Assembly: GCF_003664005.1 (NCBI RefSeq)
Contig: NZ_RCCJ01000001.1
Span: forward strand, 620,001 to 684,000
Source: Hydrogenivirga caldilitoris
Lineage (GTDB): Bacteria > Aquificota > Aquificia > Aquificales > Aquificaceae
Reading direction: 5' to 3'
Length of the DNA stretch: 64,000 bases
The first letter of the stretch is position 1. Each line of letters starts with the position of its first letter. Position numbers and translations under genes: made by a program. This document shows positions 29,712 to 40,270 of the stretch, in pieces. Below the pieces are notes generated by a model. It was given only the letters and a program-made list of their open reading frames with translations, had not been told where the DNA came from and searched no databases.

Positions 29712-30499
29712 TATACTGGGTGTTCATTTCCTTCGCTGGTGAGTTAAAAGTTCACTTCCTGAACGTGGGTGAAGGAGAGTCAATCGTTGTAATAACCCCC
29801 TCCGGGAGTGTAACGGTAATAGATACAGGAAACCTCATAACCGGATACAGAGTTTACAAATTCCTTAAAAGAGAGGGAATAAGAGATATTGACAGGCTAA
29901 TAGTAACCCACCCACATCCAGACCACATGGGCGGTGTGTTCCTGCTGGTGCAAGCTTTCAATGTCAAAAGCAAGCACGACAACGGACAGCCATTGGAGGC
30001 AAAAAGACATGAAAACCTTTACAGATGGTACGAGGAGCTTTTCAGAAGGGAAAACTACAGGGCTTTAAGAAGAGGCGACTCATGGATAGAGGGAGGTGTA
30101 AAATTCACTGTTATCTCCCCCGAGAAGCTCGGTAGGGACTGGAACGCAAACTCTGTGGTTTTGAGGATTGAGTATGGGAAGGTGAGCTTTCTCCTGATGG
30201 GCGATGCTAACCTAAATACGGAAAAGGAACTCCTGAATTCCGGAATAAATTTGAAAAGCACCGTCCTCAAAGTGGGGCATCACGGCGCCAGAGACTCTCT
30301 GTCTGAGGAGTTCGTTGAAAAGGTGTCTCCCAGATACGCAGTTATATCCATAAACAGGAACAACATAAGGGGCTATCCACATCCAGAAAATATAGAGTTA
30401 TTAAAACAATACAAAGTAGAACTATACACAACTTACGAGCACGGAAATATAACGTTTATAGCGGATGGAAATAAAGTATGGGTAAAATATGGAGGTTGA
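29684..30499 (+). CDS. Exported metallo-beta-lactamase-fold protein, ComEC C-terminal-like
   Basis: A 271-residue protein with a signal peptide (KILLLLIYWVFISFAG) followed by a metallo-beta-lactamase domain of the ComEC C-terminal type. It opens with VHFLNVGEGESIVV and DTGN, and contains the metal ligands THPHPDHMGG (HxHxDH), LLMGDANLNTE and VGHHGARDSLS. ComEC-type proteins use this domain to degrade one DNA strand in the periplasm during uptake. The comEC gene at 17130 lacks this domain, so this protein may act with it. The alternative is an unrelated periplasmic hydrolase linked to the polysaccharide genes. It overlaps the VanZ-like gene by 28 bases. Confidence 0.82.
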   Translation: MVRKILLLLIYWVFISFAGELKVHFLNVGEGESIVVITPSGSVTVIDTGNLITGYRVYKFLKREGIRDIDRLIVTHPHPDHMGGVFLLVQAFNVKSKHDNGQPLEAKRHENLYRWYEELFRRENYRALRRGDSWIEGGVKFTVISPEKLGRDWNANSVVLRIEYGKVSFLLMGDANLNTEKELLNSGINLKSTVLKVGHHGARDSLSEEFVEKVSPRYAVISINRNNIRGYPHPENIELLKQYKVELYTTYEHGNITFIADGNKVWVKYGG

Positions 30500-31483
<984 letters not shown>

Positions 31484-31499
31484 GCAAATTAGGAATTAC

Positions 31500-31720
31500 T
31501 TATTTCTCAAACCAAATCCCCTTAAACGGACGCTCAAGTTTTCCCAATGACTCTTTCTTATTCCCTTTCAGCCTATCATAATCTTTCAAATTTTCCATAC
31601 CAAATATTTCCACAACCTCTATCTTTCCATTTCCAAAGATTATGAAGTCAGGCGTGTAATGATAGGAATATTTACGGCTATATGGATATGTGATTATAGA
31701 TTTAACTAGATATACGCTCT
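31500..31720 (-). pseudogene. Remnant of a PD-(D/E)xK-like nuclease gene
   Basis: On the minus strand one frame runs for about 68 codons without a start and ends at TAA (31500-31502). It reads YHYTPDFIIFGN and KIEVVEIFGMENLKDYDRLK, then KLERPFKGIWFEK at the end. The PDF ... E-x-FG ... K arrangement resembles the core of PD-(D/E)xK nuclease domains found in DNA-repair and restriction proteins. Upstream stop codons and the missing N-terminus make it a decayed fragment. Confidence 0.45.
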
Positions 31721-31723
31721 AAG

Positions 31724-31826
31724 TCCCCTTCCGCAAGGGAGGGGATACAGGGCGTCGCCTGCAAGGGCGTTGACAGAAAGTTTTAGTTCCCATATATGGG
31801 ATAGAAAGGATAAAGAACTAAACTTT
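31724..31826. repeat. Strong hairpin and long inverted repeat in a mobile-DNA scar
   Basis: Two structured elements lie between the nuclease remnant and the toxin gene. The first (31724-31745) is a 9-bp stem (TCCCCTTCC / GGGAGGGGA, one G-U pair) closed by a GCAA tetraloop. The second (31777-31826) has arms AAAGTTTTAGTTC and GAACTAAACTTT around a perfect CCCATATATGGG palindrome (31789-31800). Neither is followed by a clear T-run. They may be the ends of a lost insertion element, an attachment site, or a structured RNA. Confidence 0.55.
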
Positions 31827-31859
31827 TGCCAGACATAGGCGACCTTCAAAGCAATCTTT

Positions 31860-32276
31860 TCATTTCAGAAACTTCCTCAGCTCTGCAGGAGTGATTATTC
31901 TCACACCTTCAATTTCTTTTACAGAAAGAATGTCCTTATCTCCGCCGACAATAAAATTTGCTCCTCCCGACACAGCACACTTAAGGAACTTAAGATCGTC
32001 TCTGCATATTTCCCTGTTTATTTCCACAACTTCTCTCACTACTTCTGCATAAGGCAAAACCTCAACATATATAAGAAAGTCTATCTCTTCACCTTCAAGA
32101 CCGAATTTGGGATAGTGGAGAACTCTTACAAGCTCTTCAAGGGTTTCCTCTGAAAACAGGAGCTTGAGCTTGCCTTCCTTCCACGCCATTCGTATAAACT
32201 CAAGCCTACTTCCGAACAGTAGAACCGACAGAATTACGTTTGTATCCAAAACGACCTTTAGCTCATCCTTGCCCAC
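31860..32276 (-). CDS. PIN-domain toxin (VapC-like)
   Basis: A 138-residue PIN-domain ribonuclease of the 'PIN family toxin' type. Acidic active-site residues are visible in VVLDTNVILSVLLFG (first Asp), EETLEELVRVL (Glu), RDDLKFLKCAV (Asp) and GGDKDILS (last Asp), so it looks active. It overlaps the upstream antitoxin gene by 19 bases, giving an apparently intact toxin-antitoxin pair inside a scar of mobile DNA between galE and glnE. Confidence 0.85.
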   Translation of the reverse strand: MGKDELKVVLDTNVILSVLLFGSRLEFIRMAWKEGKLKLLFSEETLEELVRVLHYPKFGLEGEEIDFLIYVEVLPYAEVVREVVEINREICRDDLKFLKCAVSGGANFIVGGDKDILSVKEIEGVRIITPAELRKFLK

Positions 32277-32491
32277 TTTACCGCTTCCTCAATGTCCCTT
32301 TCGGTCAGTCCCGCCTTCTTTATCTTTTCCCTTATCTTTTCAAGGGTTATATTTGAGGGAATCGTTCTTACAGGAATTAAAACTATCCTGCCCTCTTCAA
32401 CTTTGACCTCAAAATAATCCGCCTCGGGAAATTCTTTTAGAACTTCTTTCGGAAGGGTTATCTGGTTCTTAGAGGTCTTTTTAATCAGCAT
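32258..32491 (-). CDS. AbrB/SpoVT-fold antitoxin
   Basis: A 77-residue antitoxin. The N-terminal swapped-hairpin DNA-binding domain is plain (KKTSKNQITLPKEVLKEF, with VEEGRIVLIPV after it), and the C-terminal helix (RDIEEAVKWAR) should wrap the PIN toxin. It is translated first and overlaps the toxin by 19 bases. Just upstream, the dyad acttttagaaagt-like segment at 32503-32519 (CTTACTTTC/TAAAAGTAAGG, plus orientation) may be its own operator. Confidence 0.85.
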   Translation of the reverse strand: MLIKKTSKNQITLPKEVLKEFPEADYFEVKVEEGRIVLIPVRTIPSNITLEKIREKIKKAGLTERDIEEAVKWARMS

Positions 32492-32556
32492 ATCTTACCT
32501 CCTTACTTTCTAAAAGTAAGGAAATATTACTTAATGTCAAGAAGCACACAGATAGC

Positions 32557-33017
32557 CTACAACCTTTCCGCTATCACCTCAATAGCCTTTTCCCTTTCCG
32601 CTTCCATGTAAACGTCCATAGTAGCGGAAATCTTAGAATGTCCTACCCAGTCCGCTATGAGGTTCACCGGAATTCCGAGAGTGGCAAGCTTTGTAATGTA
32701 GGTATTCCTGAACCTGTGAGCATTAACCTTTATCTCGTATCCCCTCTCCTTTAACTTCCTTTCAAGTTCCCAGAAGAACCTCTTTGTCGTATCTTGCTTC
32801 AGGACTAATGTCTTCACACTTTTTGGATACCTGATGGTGTAAATGAAGATGTAGTCGTCAGGCTCAAGCCGGGAGAGCTACTTTTCCCAGAGAACCTTCC
32901 ACTCGGGTCTGAAAAAATATATGAGTGCCTCCCTCTCCTTTCCGAACTTCCCTTCCCTCACATAAACTGTCCACAAGCCTCGTTTTTTCGTCCTTAGATT
33001 ATAGTAATCTAAAAACG
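32557..33017 (-). pseudogene. Broken tyrosine recombinase (integrase) gene
   Basis: The minus strand encodes the C-terminal half of a tyrosine recombinase. The catalytic motifs HRFRNTYITKLATLGI (HxxR), WVGHSKISATMDVY (H and the nucleophile Tyr) are present near the end. The same frame can be followed upstream through KSVKTLVLKQDTTKRFF and LEPDDYIFIYTIRYPKS to a TAG in the region of 32877-32879, and beyond it through RGLWTVYVREGKFGKERE to the glnE stop. The N-terminal domain is absent and the remaining part has an in-frame stop, so it is inactive. An 86-codon intact piece (32557-32817) starts at an internal ATG. Confidence 0.75.
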
Positions 33018-33021
33018 AACT

Positions 33022-35811
33022 TCACCCTAAGTATTCCAAGAAAACCTCTCTAAGAATCTTCATGCTTTTGCTTAGCTCCTCTTCAAAGTCTCCTTCTTTC
33101 ATGTTCAAGGACCTTGCTATCTTTGGAATATCTTCCCTTGACAGTACGGAGCTACCTCTTTCCTTGACAAGTCTAAGATGGGTTTCAACCAATCTCAGAA
33201 ACATGAAGGGTTCAAAAGCCTCTTTAAGGGCTGGGTGTATATCGGACAGCCTCTTAAAGCCTTCTATCATTGAAGTCTCCCTGATCCTTTCCTTTATAAG
33301 GAGATACTGAACCAGAAACTCCCCATCAACTATACCTCCCACACCAAACTTCAGGTCTAACACACCTTTCCCTTTCTTTGCCTGCTCCTGAAGTTTCATT
33401 CTCATCTGATAGACTTCTTTTCTCTCCTCTTCACCCCAGGGTTTTTCAAACAGTAGGTTCTCTATCTCCCCTTCAAATCTCTCCTTTAGGGCTTCTTCTC
33501 CCGTTATGAACCTCGCTCTGGTCCAGGCGAGTCTTTCCCACGTTCTCGCTTCCTTTTTAAAGTATCTGGTGTAAAAATCCAAGGTTGGAACAAGCTCTCC
33601 CTTTGACCCCATAGGTCTTAGCCTGAAGTCAACGTCGTAGAGATAGCCCTCCGATGTATGGACTGTCAAAAATCTTACGAGTCTCTGAGTTTTCTTTGTC
33701 ACTTCCTCCTTTTCATCGTTGCTCTCAACACAGAAGACCAGATCAAGGTCTGAGCCGAAGTTTAACTCCCTGCTTCCGAGCTTTCCAAGGGAGTACAAAA
33801 CTGCCTTATTCCCCTCAAGGGTGATCTTCTCCCAGAGTTTAATAAGTAGGAAATCGGCAAGCATACTCATGGAGCGAAAGAGCCCTGTAAGGTTATCATA
33901 ATTTCTCTTGCCCATGAGGTAAACCAGACCTATCCTCACCTCCCACACCTTCTTGAACCTTCTGAATAGATTTTCCTCCGTCAGATTAAGGGTTTCCTCG
34001 TACTTTCTGAATTCCTCTTCAAGCTTGTCCCAGGTGGGGTATTCTCTGTACAGTGTCAGAACGTCCTCCACAAGGTCTGGATTTTTACTTATCAGTGAAG
34101 ATAGGGTGGAGGATAGGGAGAAAACGTTAAATAGTCCCTCCAGGAAGTCCTCCTTAGGGTCACTCAGTATAACCCTCTTACCTGTCGGGTTTGAGAGGAA
34201 CTTATCAAAGTTTTTTAAGGTCTCATCAGGGTCAGAGGACACGGCGGAGAGGTCAACTATCCTCGGAACCATTCTCAAGAACTTTTCCTTCTCCTTGTCG
34301 GAGAGTTTTAGCCCTTCCTTTCCGTAGAGATAGCTTAGTAGCAGGGAGAAAGACTGCCTTGGGTTCCTGAACCCTGCCTCCTTTAGCAGAAATACCCCGT
34401 ACTCTACGTCTTCGGTAATGAGGGCTATCTGAACAGGCTGGAGCTCCTCTTCCCTCCTCTCCGGTATCAATCCTGCGAATATCTCCCTCACTCCAGCTTT
34501 AATTCGGTGCAGTTCCTCTGTGAAGGATTCTTTCTCAAAACCGAGAGCCCTGGCTATGAAAGGTATATCCTGTTCGTTCAGAGTCTGAGTTTGCAGGCAC
34601 CTTTTCAATTGAATTCTGTGTTCAAGGTCCCTCAGGAAGGAGTAAGCCCTTTCAAGGAACAGAGCCTCCTCGTCGGAGAATACCCCCTTCTGGTTTAGTT
34701 TCCAAATTCCTTTGAAAGTGTTCCGCTCCCTTACAAATCTGTTTTTGTTTCCCAGAAGAATCAGGAGAGACTGGACGGTAAACTCTATCTCCCTTATGCC
34801 CCCCTCTCCCGTCTTGACGTTGTAGCCCTTTAAAAACTTTTTCTTTGCTTCTGCCTCTATCCTCTGCTTCATGCGCTTTATCTCTTCCACGAGCTTGTAA
34901 TCTGCGGAAGAGTAAACAAAGGGATTTACCACCTCCCTCATGAATCTTTCACCGAGCTCCATGTCTCCGGCTACGGGTCTTGCCCTGAGCAGTGCGAATC
35001 TCTCCCAGACCCTCCCGTAAGATTCATAGTAAAGCTCGGCACTTCTCAGTGACATCGTAATTGGTCCTGTTTTTCCAAAGGGTCTGAGGTCAAGGTCAAC
35101 CTCGTAAGGCTTACCCTCCTGAGTCTGAGTTGTCATGAGCTTTAAAACCTTCTTAAAAACCTGTGCAAAAAACTCGTTAAGTGATAGCTTCCCTGCAGAA
35201 CCTCTATCCTCTGAATGAAGAAAGATAAGGTCTATGTCTGAATAAAAGTTCAGCTCTTCACTTCCCAACTTACCCAGTCCTATGACCACACCGGTAACCC
35301 TGTTGCCGTCTTCCGACAGGGGCTCCCCGTATTTTTCAACAGCTTCTTCAAAGGCACGTCTGTAGGATACTTCCAGCATGGCGTCGGGCAGGTAAGAATA
35401 CTCTCTGAGTATATCTTCCATCTTTGCAGTCCCGAGAAGAACCTTTGCGAATATCCTCAGAAGTTCTCTGTGTCTGTAATAAGCGAGTTTCTCCGATAGC
35501 TCCTCCTCTCCCATAGTGTCATGCAACAAGTGTGAGAGTTCCTCCAGGTAACGCTCCTTATCCTTGGTGAGATACCATAGCTCCGGTATGGTGTTCTGGA
35601 AGTCCTCCGGATGTCTGAAGAGAAAACTCCGCAAACACTCAGACTGTTCAAGTATCTCAAGCAACAAGGTGAACCGTCTCTCATTCAGGTACTCAATAAG
35701 GCTGCCGGGATTGGGATGAAGGCTTAGGAGTTTTTCAAAGTGTTTTTTCGTTTCTCTGGGGCTGTAAAGTTTCCTTTCTGCAGCAGTCCACCACGAGGAG
35801 GGAACTTCCAT
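33022..35811 (-). CDS. glnE: Bifunctional glutamine synthetase adenylyltransferase / adenylyl-removing enzyme
   Basis: A 929-residue GlnE that adenylylates and deadenylylates glutamine synthetase in response to nitrogen state. Two nucleotidyltransferase domains are visible: VIGLGKLGSEELNFYSDIDL (about 175, deadenylylase half) and SLGKLGSRELNFGSDLDL (about 690, adenylylase half), each followed by a helical regulatory domain. Full length for the family. It is divergent from pyrG with only 16 bases between start codons. It fits the strong nitrogen-control content of this window; in enteric bacteria its activity is set by PII. Confidence 0.95.
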   Translation of the reverse strand: MEVPSSWWTAAERKLYSPRETKKHFEKLLSLHPNPGSLIEYLNERRFTLLLEILEQSECLRSFLFRHPEDFQNTIPELWYLTKDKERYLEELSHLLHDTMGEEELSEKLAYYRHRELLRIFAKVLLGTAKMEDILREYSYLPDAMLEVSYRRAFEEAVEKYGEPLSEDGNRVTGVVIGLGKLGSEELNFYSDIDLIFLHSEDRGSAGKLSLNEFFAQVFKKVLKLMTTQTQEGKPYEVDLDLRPFGKTGPITMSLRSAELYYESYGRVWERFALLRARPVAGDMELGERFMREVVNPFVYSSADYKLVEEIKRMKQRIEAEAKKKFLKGYNVKTGEGGIREIEFTVQSLLILLGNKNRFVRERNTFKGIWKLNQKGVFSDEEALFLERAYSFLRDLEHRIQLKRCLQTQTLNEQDIPFIARALGFEKESFTEELHRIKAGVREIFAGLIPERREEELQPVQIALITEDVEYGVFLLKEAGFRNPRQSFSLLLSYLYGKEGLKLSDKEKEKFLRMVPRIVDLSAVSSDPDETLKNFDKFLSNPTGKRVILSDPKEDFLEGLFNVFSLSSTLSSLISKNPDLVEDVLTLYREYPTWDKLEEEFRKYEETLNLTEENLFRRFKKVWEVRIGLVYLMGKRNYDNLTGLFRSMSMLADFLLIKLWEKITLEGNKAVLYSLGKLGSRELNFGSDLDLVFCVESNDEKEEVTKKTQRLVRFLTVHTSEGYLYDVDFRLRPMGSKGELVPTLDFYTRYFKKEARTWERLAWTRARFITGEEALKERFEGEIENLLFEKPWGEEERKEVYQMRMKLQEQAKKGKGVLDLKFGVGGIVDGEFLVQYLLIKERIRETSMIEGFKRLSDIHPALKEAFEPFMFLRLVETHLRLVKERGSSVLSREDIPKIARSLNMKEGDFEEELSKSMKILREVFLEYLG

Positions 35812-35813
35812 AA

Positions 35814-37405
<1,592 letters not shown>

Positions 37406-37411
37406 TATAAT
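37406..37411 (+). promoter_or_regulatory. -10 box before tRNA-Thr
   Basis: TATAAT immediately after the pyrG stop, 11 bases before the tRNA 5' end, is placed as expected for a tRNA promoter. A matching -35 box is not convincing; it would lie in the pyrG 3' end. The tRNA could also be processed from the pyrG transcript. Confidence 0.35.
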
Positions 37412-37422
37412 TTTACCTACAA

Positions 37423-37495
37423 GCCGGCGTAGCTCAGTCGGCAGAGCGAGGCACTCGTAATGCCTAGGTCGCGGGTTCAAGTCCCGCCGCCGGCT
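37423..37495 (+). tRNA. tRNA-Thr (anticodon CGT)
   Basis: A complete cloverleaf: acceptor stem GCCGGCG (37423-37429) pairs with CGCCGGC (37488-37494), the D-arm is GCTC...GAGC, and the anticodon stem AGGCA/TGCCT holds loop CTCGTAA with anticodon CGT at 37456-37458. The T-arm is GCGGG-TTCAAGT-CCCGC. The discriminator base is T and CCA is not encoded. Anticodon CGT reads ACG, so threonine. Confidence 0.96.
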
Positions 37496-37505
37496 TTGAG
37501 ATGCT

Positions 37506-37835
37506 ATGAGTAGAGCTCAAAGGCTAACCCTCGGTATCGTAACTCTCGTACCGCTTGTATACGTCATCGTTGTCCTTGTGACCCCCCTCAGGGCTGTTTT
37601 TACCACAGACCCCATGTCTTCAGAGGCGCCTGAGTGGTTCCTTTACTTCACAGCCCTTCATTTCTTTATGTACCTTTATATGGGTCTTCTGCTCGCCTTT
37701 TATATGCTCCACCTCTTCGGTAATAAAGCCATCAGCCGTGAGGTAAAGGCTCTGTGGGCTATCCTGCTTGTATTTGGCTCCGTGTTGACAATGCCCCTTT
37801 ACTGGTTTATTCACGTATGGAGAAATAGGGGTTAA
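37506..37835 (+). CDS. Small hypothetical membrane protein
   Basis: A 109-residue protein with three predicted membrane helices (about 9-30, 46-70 and 83-104), a polar segment between the first two (TDPMSSEAPEWF) and a basic tail. I do not recognise a family. It lies 10 bases upstream of the 2-oxoacid oxidoreductase operon and may be its first gene. Confidence 0.6.
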   Translation: MSRAQRLTLGIVTLVPLVYVIVVLVTPLRAVFTTDPMSSEAPEWFLYFTALHFFMYLYMGLLLAFYMLHLFGNKAISREVKALWAILLVFGSVLTMPLYWFIHVWRNRG

Positions 37836-37844
37836 GATATACTT

Positions 37845-39464
37845 ATGGACAAGACCATAATCATAGGAGGGAAGGCAGGAGCGGGAATAAAGGAAGCGGG
37901 GAGGATGCTCCTAGGTGTGCTTGCAAACCTCGGTTATCATGCCTTTGGATACGTGGACTACCCTTCCCTTATAAGGGGAGGGCATAACTTTGTAAGCCTT
38001 CGCTTCTCGGAGAAACCGGTTTACAGTGTGGACAAAAAGGCAGATGTGATAATAGCTACCGATGGAAGGAGTATCCAGGCTCACCTTCAGGATGCGAAGG
38101 AAGACACTGTATGGGTTATAAACGAAAAAGAGAAACTGGAGGGTGCAATCCAGGTTCCCTTCAAGGAGGTTGCACCGGGTTTCTTTAAAAGTTCCTCCGT
38201 CCTTGGAGCTGTTTTAAAGCTCTTCGGGATACCTCTTGAGGAAGGACTGCCCTTTATCCTGAGTCTGCCAGAGAGGGAAAAGAACGAGCAGATTTACAGG
38301 GACGCTTACCAGGCAACCCCAACAGTGTTTGAGCTTAAAAAAGCGGGCGAGAGGAAAGGCGACGTCTTGACAGGGAATGAGTGTATAGCCCTCGGTGCCG
38401 TTGACGGTGGGCTTGAATTTTACATAGCTTATCCGATGACTCCTGCTTCTCCGGTTCTTCACTACCTGGCAGAAAGGAAGGGAGAGTTTGGCATAAAGGT
38501 CATACACCCCGAAAATGAGATAGGCGTTATAAACATGGCTGTCGGAGTGGCCTTTGCCGGAAAAAGGGCTATGGTAGGTACCTCCGGAGGTGGCTTTGCC
38601 CTTATGACAGAAACTCTGAGTCTTATAGGCATGAGTGAGACACCGATGGTTATATATGAAGCTCAGAGGGCTGGTCCCAGTACAGGGGTTCCAACCTATA
38701 CAGGGCAGTCAGACCTTCTGTTCTGCATGTTTGCAGGACACGGGGACTTTCCGAGAGTAGTCTTAGCTCCAGCCACGCCTGAGGAAGCTTACAGACTTAC
38801 CAGGGATGCCCTCAATATAGCCTGGAAGTTCCAGGTTCCTGTTTTGATACTTGGAGATAAGCATCTCGGAGAGAGCTACTACCTTTCAAAGGTAAGGAGA
38901 GAAAAACTTGTTGAGGAACCAAAGCTCTGGGAAGGTAACGGAGAATACAAACGCTATGCCGTTACTGAGGACGGTATATCTCCTCTGGCTTTTCCAGGAG
39001 CCGAGGGGATTATCGTGAAAGGAACAAGTTACGAGCACGATGAGAGGGGTATAACCGTTGAAGACGCTCTCTCTGTGAAGAAAATGCAGGACAAAAGGCT
39101 TAGAAAGGGGGAAACCTTGAGAGAGTATATCCTATCCAGGGAGGATACAGTCGCTGTGGGAGGTGTAAAAGGTTCGGATAGAGTACTGATCACATGGGGT
39201 TCAACGGAGGGAACTGCTCTTGATGTGGCTGAGGAGATGGGCTTCAAGGTTGTAAGATCTGTCTTTTTGGAGCCGTTTCCCGAGGAAAGGTTAAAGCAGG
39301 AGATAGAAGGTGCGAACCTTGTTATTTCTTTGGAGTGTTCAGCATCTGGACAGTTTGAGAAACTTCTTAAAATGCACGGCATAACACCCCACAGGAGCTT
39401 AAAGAAGTATGATGGGAGACCCTTCTTCAGGGACGAGCTAATTGATATTTTGAGGGAGGTTTAG
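37845..39464 (+). CDS. 2-oxoacid:ferredoxin oxidoreductase, fused gamma-alpha subunit (KorA-type)
   Basis: A 539-residue subunit. The N-terminal part (about 1-180: IIIGGKAGAGIKEAGRML, DYPSLIRGGHNFVS) is the gamma domain, and the rest is the alpha (pyrimidine-binding) domain with YPMTPASPVLHYLAE and AGPSTGVPTYTGQSDLL. With the beta subunit it should oxidise, or in the reductive TCA cycle form, a 2-oxoacid using CoA and low-potential electrons. It is shorter than the roughly 600-residue KorA I recall from Hydrogenobacter, so 2-oxoglutarate is possible but not shown. The beta gene follows after 1 base. No five-subunit Por/For genes are nearby. Confidence 0.87.
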   Translation: MDKTIIIGGKAGAGIKEAGRMLLGVLANLGYHAFGYVDYPSLIRGGHNFVSLRFSEKPVYSVDKKADVIIATDGRSIQAHLQDAKEDTVWVINEKEKLEGAIQVPFKEVAPGFFKSSSVLGAVLKLFGIPLEEGLPFILSLPEREKNEQIYRDAYQATPTVFELKKAGERKGDVLTGNECIALGAVDGGLEFYIAYPMTPASPVLHYLAERKGEFGIKVIHPENEIGVINMAVGVAFAGKRAMVGTSGGGFALMTETLSLIGMSETPMVIYEAQRAGPSTGVPTYTGQSDLLFCMFAGHGDFPRVVLAPATPEEAYRLTRDALNIAWKFQVPVLILGDKHLGESYYLSKVRREKLVEEPKLWEGNGEYKRYAVTEDGISPLAFPGAEGIIVKGTSYEHDERGITVEDALSVKKMQDKRLRKGETLREYILSREDTVAVGGVKGSDRVLITWGSTEGTALDVAEEMGFKVVRSVFLEPFPEERLKQEIEGANLVISLECSASGQFEKLLKMHGITPHRSLKKYDGRPFFRDELIDILREV

Positions 39465-39465
39465 G

Positions 39466-40263
39466 ATGGCTCTTGCTAAGAGAAGTTTGTACACGGGAGC
39501 TGAGATAACATGGTGTAGGCTGTGCGGAAATTTCGGTCTCATGAGTGCCTTTGCATGGGCTGTTGAGGAACTGTCCGAGTCTATACCTCTTGAGAAATTC
39601 GTTGTGCTTTCCGGTATAGGATGCCACGGAAAGATAGTGGACTATATAAACCTAAACAGTTTCTACTCTATACATGGAAGGGCACCTGCCACAGCAACAG
39701 GGATAAAGCTTGCAAATCCCGAGCTCTACCCTGTATGCTTCGTAGGCGACGGAGACATATACGCTGAGGGAATATCCCACCTCCTATTCGCTGCCAAGAG
39801 GAACACGGATATCACCGTCATAGTTCACGACAACAGAGCTTACAGCCTTACCACCGGGCAGTTTACCCCCACGAGTCCTGTAATCTTTAGAGGGAAGTCT
39901 ACCCCGGAGGGACCACCGGAAGACCCGATTAATCCGGTAGCTCTTATGCTTGAAGCTGGTGCAACTTTTGTTGCCAGGGGATATGCCGGTTACACAGACC
40001 ACTTAAAGGAGATAATAAAACAGGCTATACTCCACAAGGGGTTTTCCTTTGTTGATGTTCTCCAACCTTGCGTCGTTTTCTATAACACCTATGAGCTATA
40101 CAACAGGCAGGTTTACAAGCTTGAAAGTGCAGGACATGACCCTTCCAGCTATGAGGAAGCTTACAGGAGGGCAAAGGAGTGGGATTATAACAGAGAGGAC
40201 GTCAGAATTCCCATAGGCGTTTTCTACAAGACCGATAAGCCAACCTATGAGGAAAGGGTATGA
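39466..40263 (+). CDS. 2-oxoacid:ferredoxin oxidoreductase, beta (TPP) subunit
   Basis: Thiamine-pyrophosphate subunit of 265 residues. The TPP motif GDGDIYAEGISHLLFAAKRN and following VHDNRAYSLTTGQFTPTS are typical. [4Fe-4S] ligands appear as CRLC near the N-terminus, GCHGKI, and a late LQPCVVFYN. The N-terminal pair reads WCRLCGNFG rather than the common WCPGCGH, an unusual variant. It is the direct partner of the gamma-alpha subunit, and the next gene encodes an iron-sulfur electron carrier, so electrons may pass to NAD(P) through that module as well as to ferredoxin. Confidence 0.88.
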   Translation: MALAKRSLYTGAEITWCRLCGNFGLMSAFAWAVEELSESIPLEKFVVLSGIGCHGKIVDYINLNSFYSIHGRAPATATGIKLANPELYPVCFVGDGDIYAEGISHLLFAAKRNTDITVIVHDNRAYSLTTGQFTPTSPVIFRGKSTPEGPPEDPINPVALMLEAGATFVARGYAGYTDHLKEIIKQAILHKGFSFVDVLQPCVVFYNTYELYNRQVYKLESAGHDPSSYEEAYRRAKEWDYNREDVRIPIGVFYKTDKPTYEERV

Positions 40264-40270
40264 CATTCAT

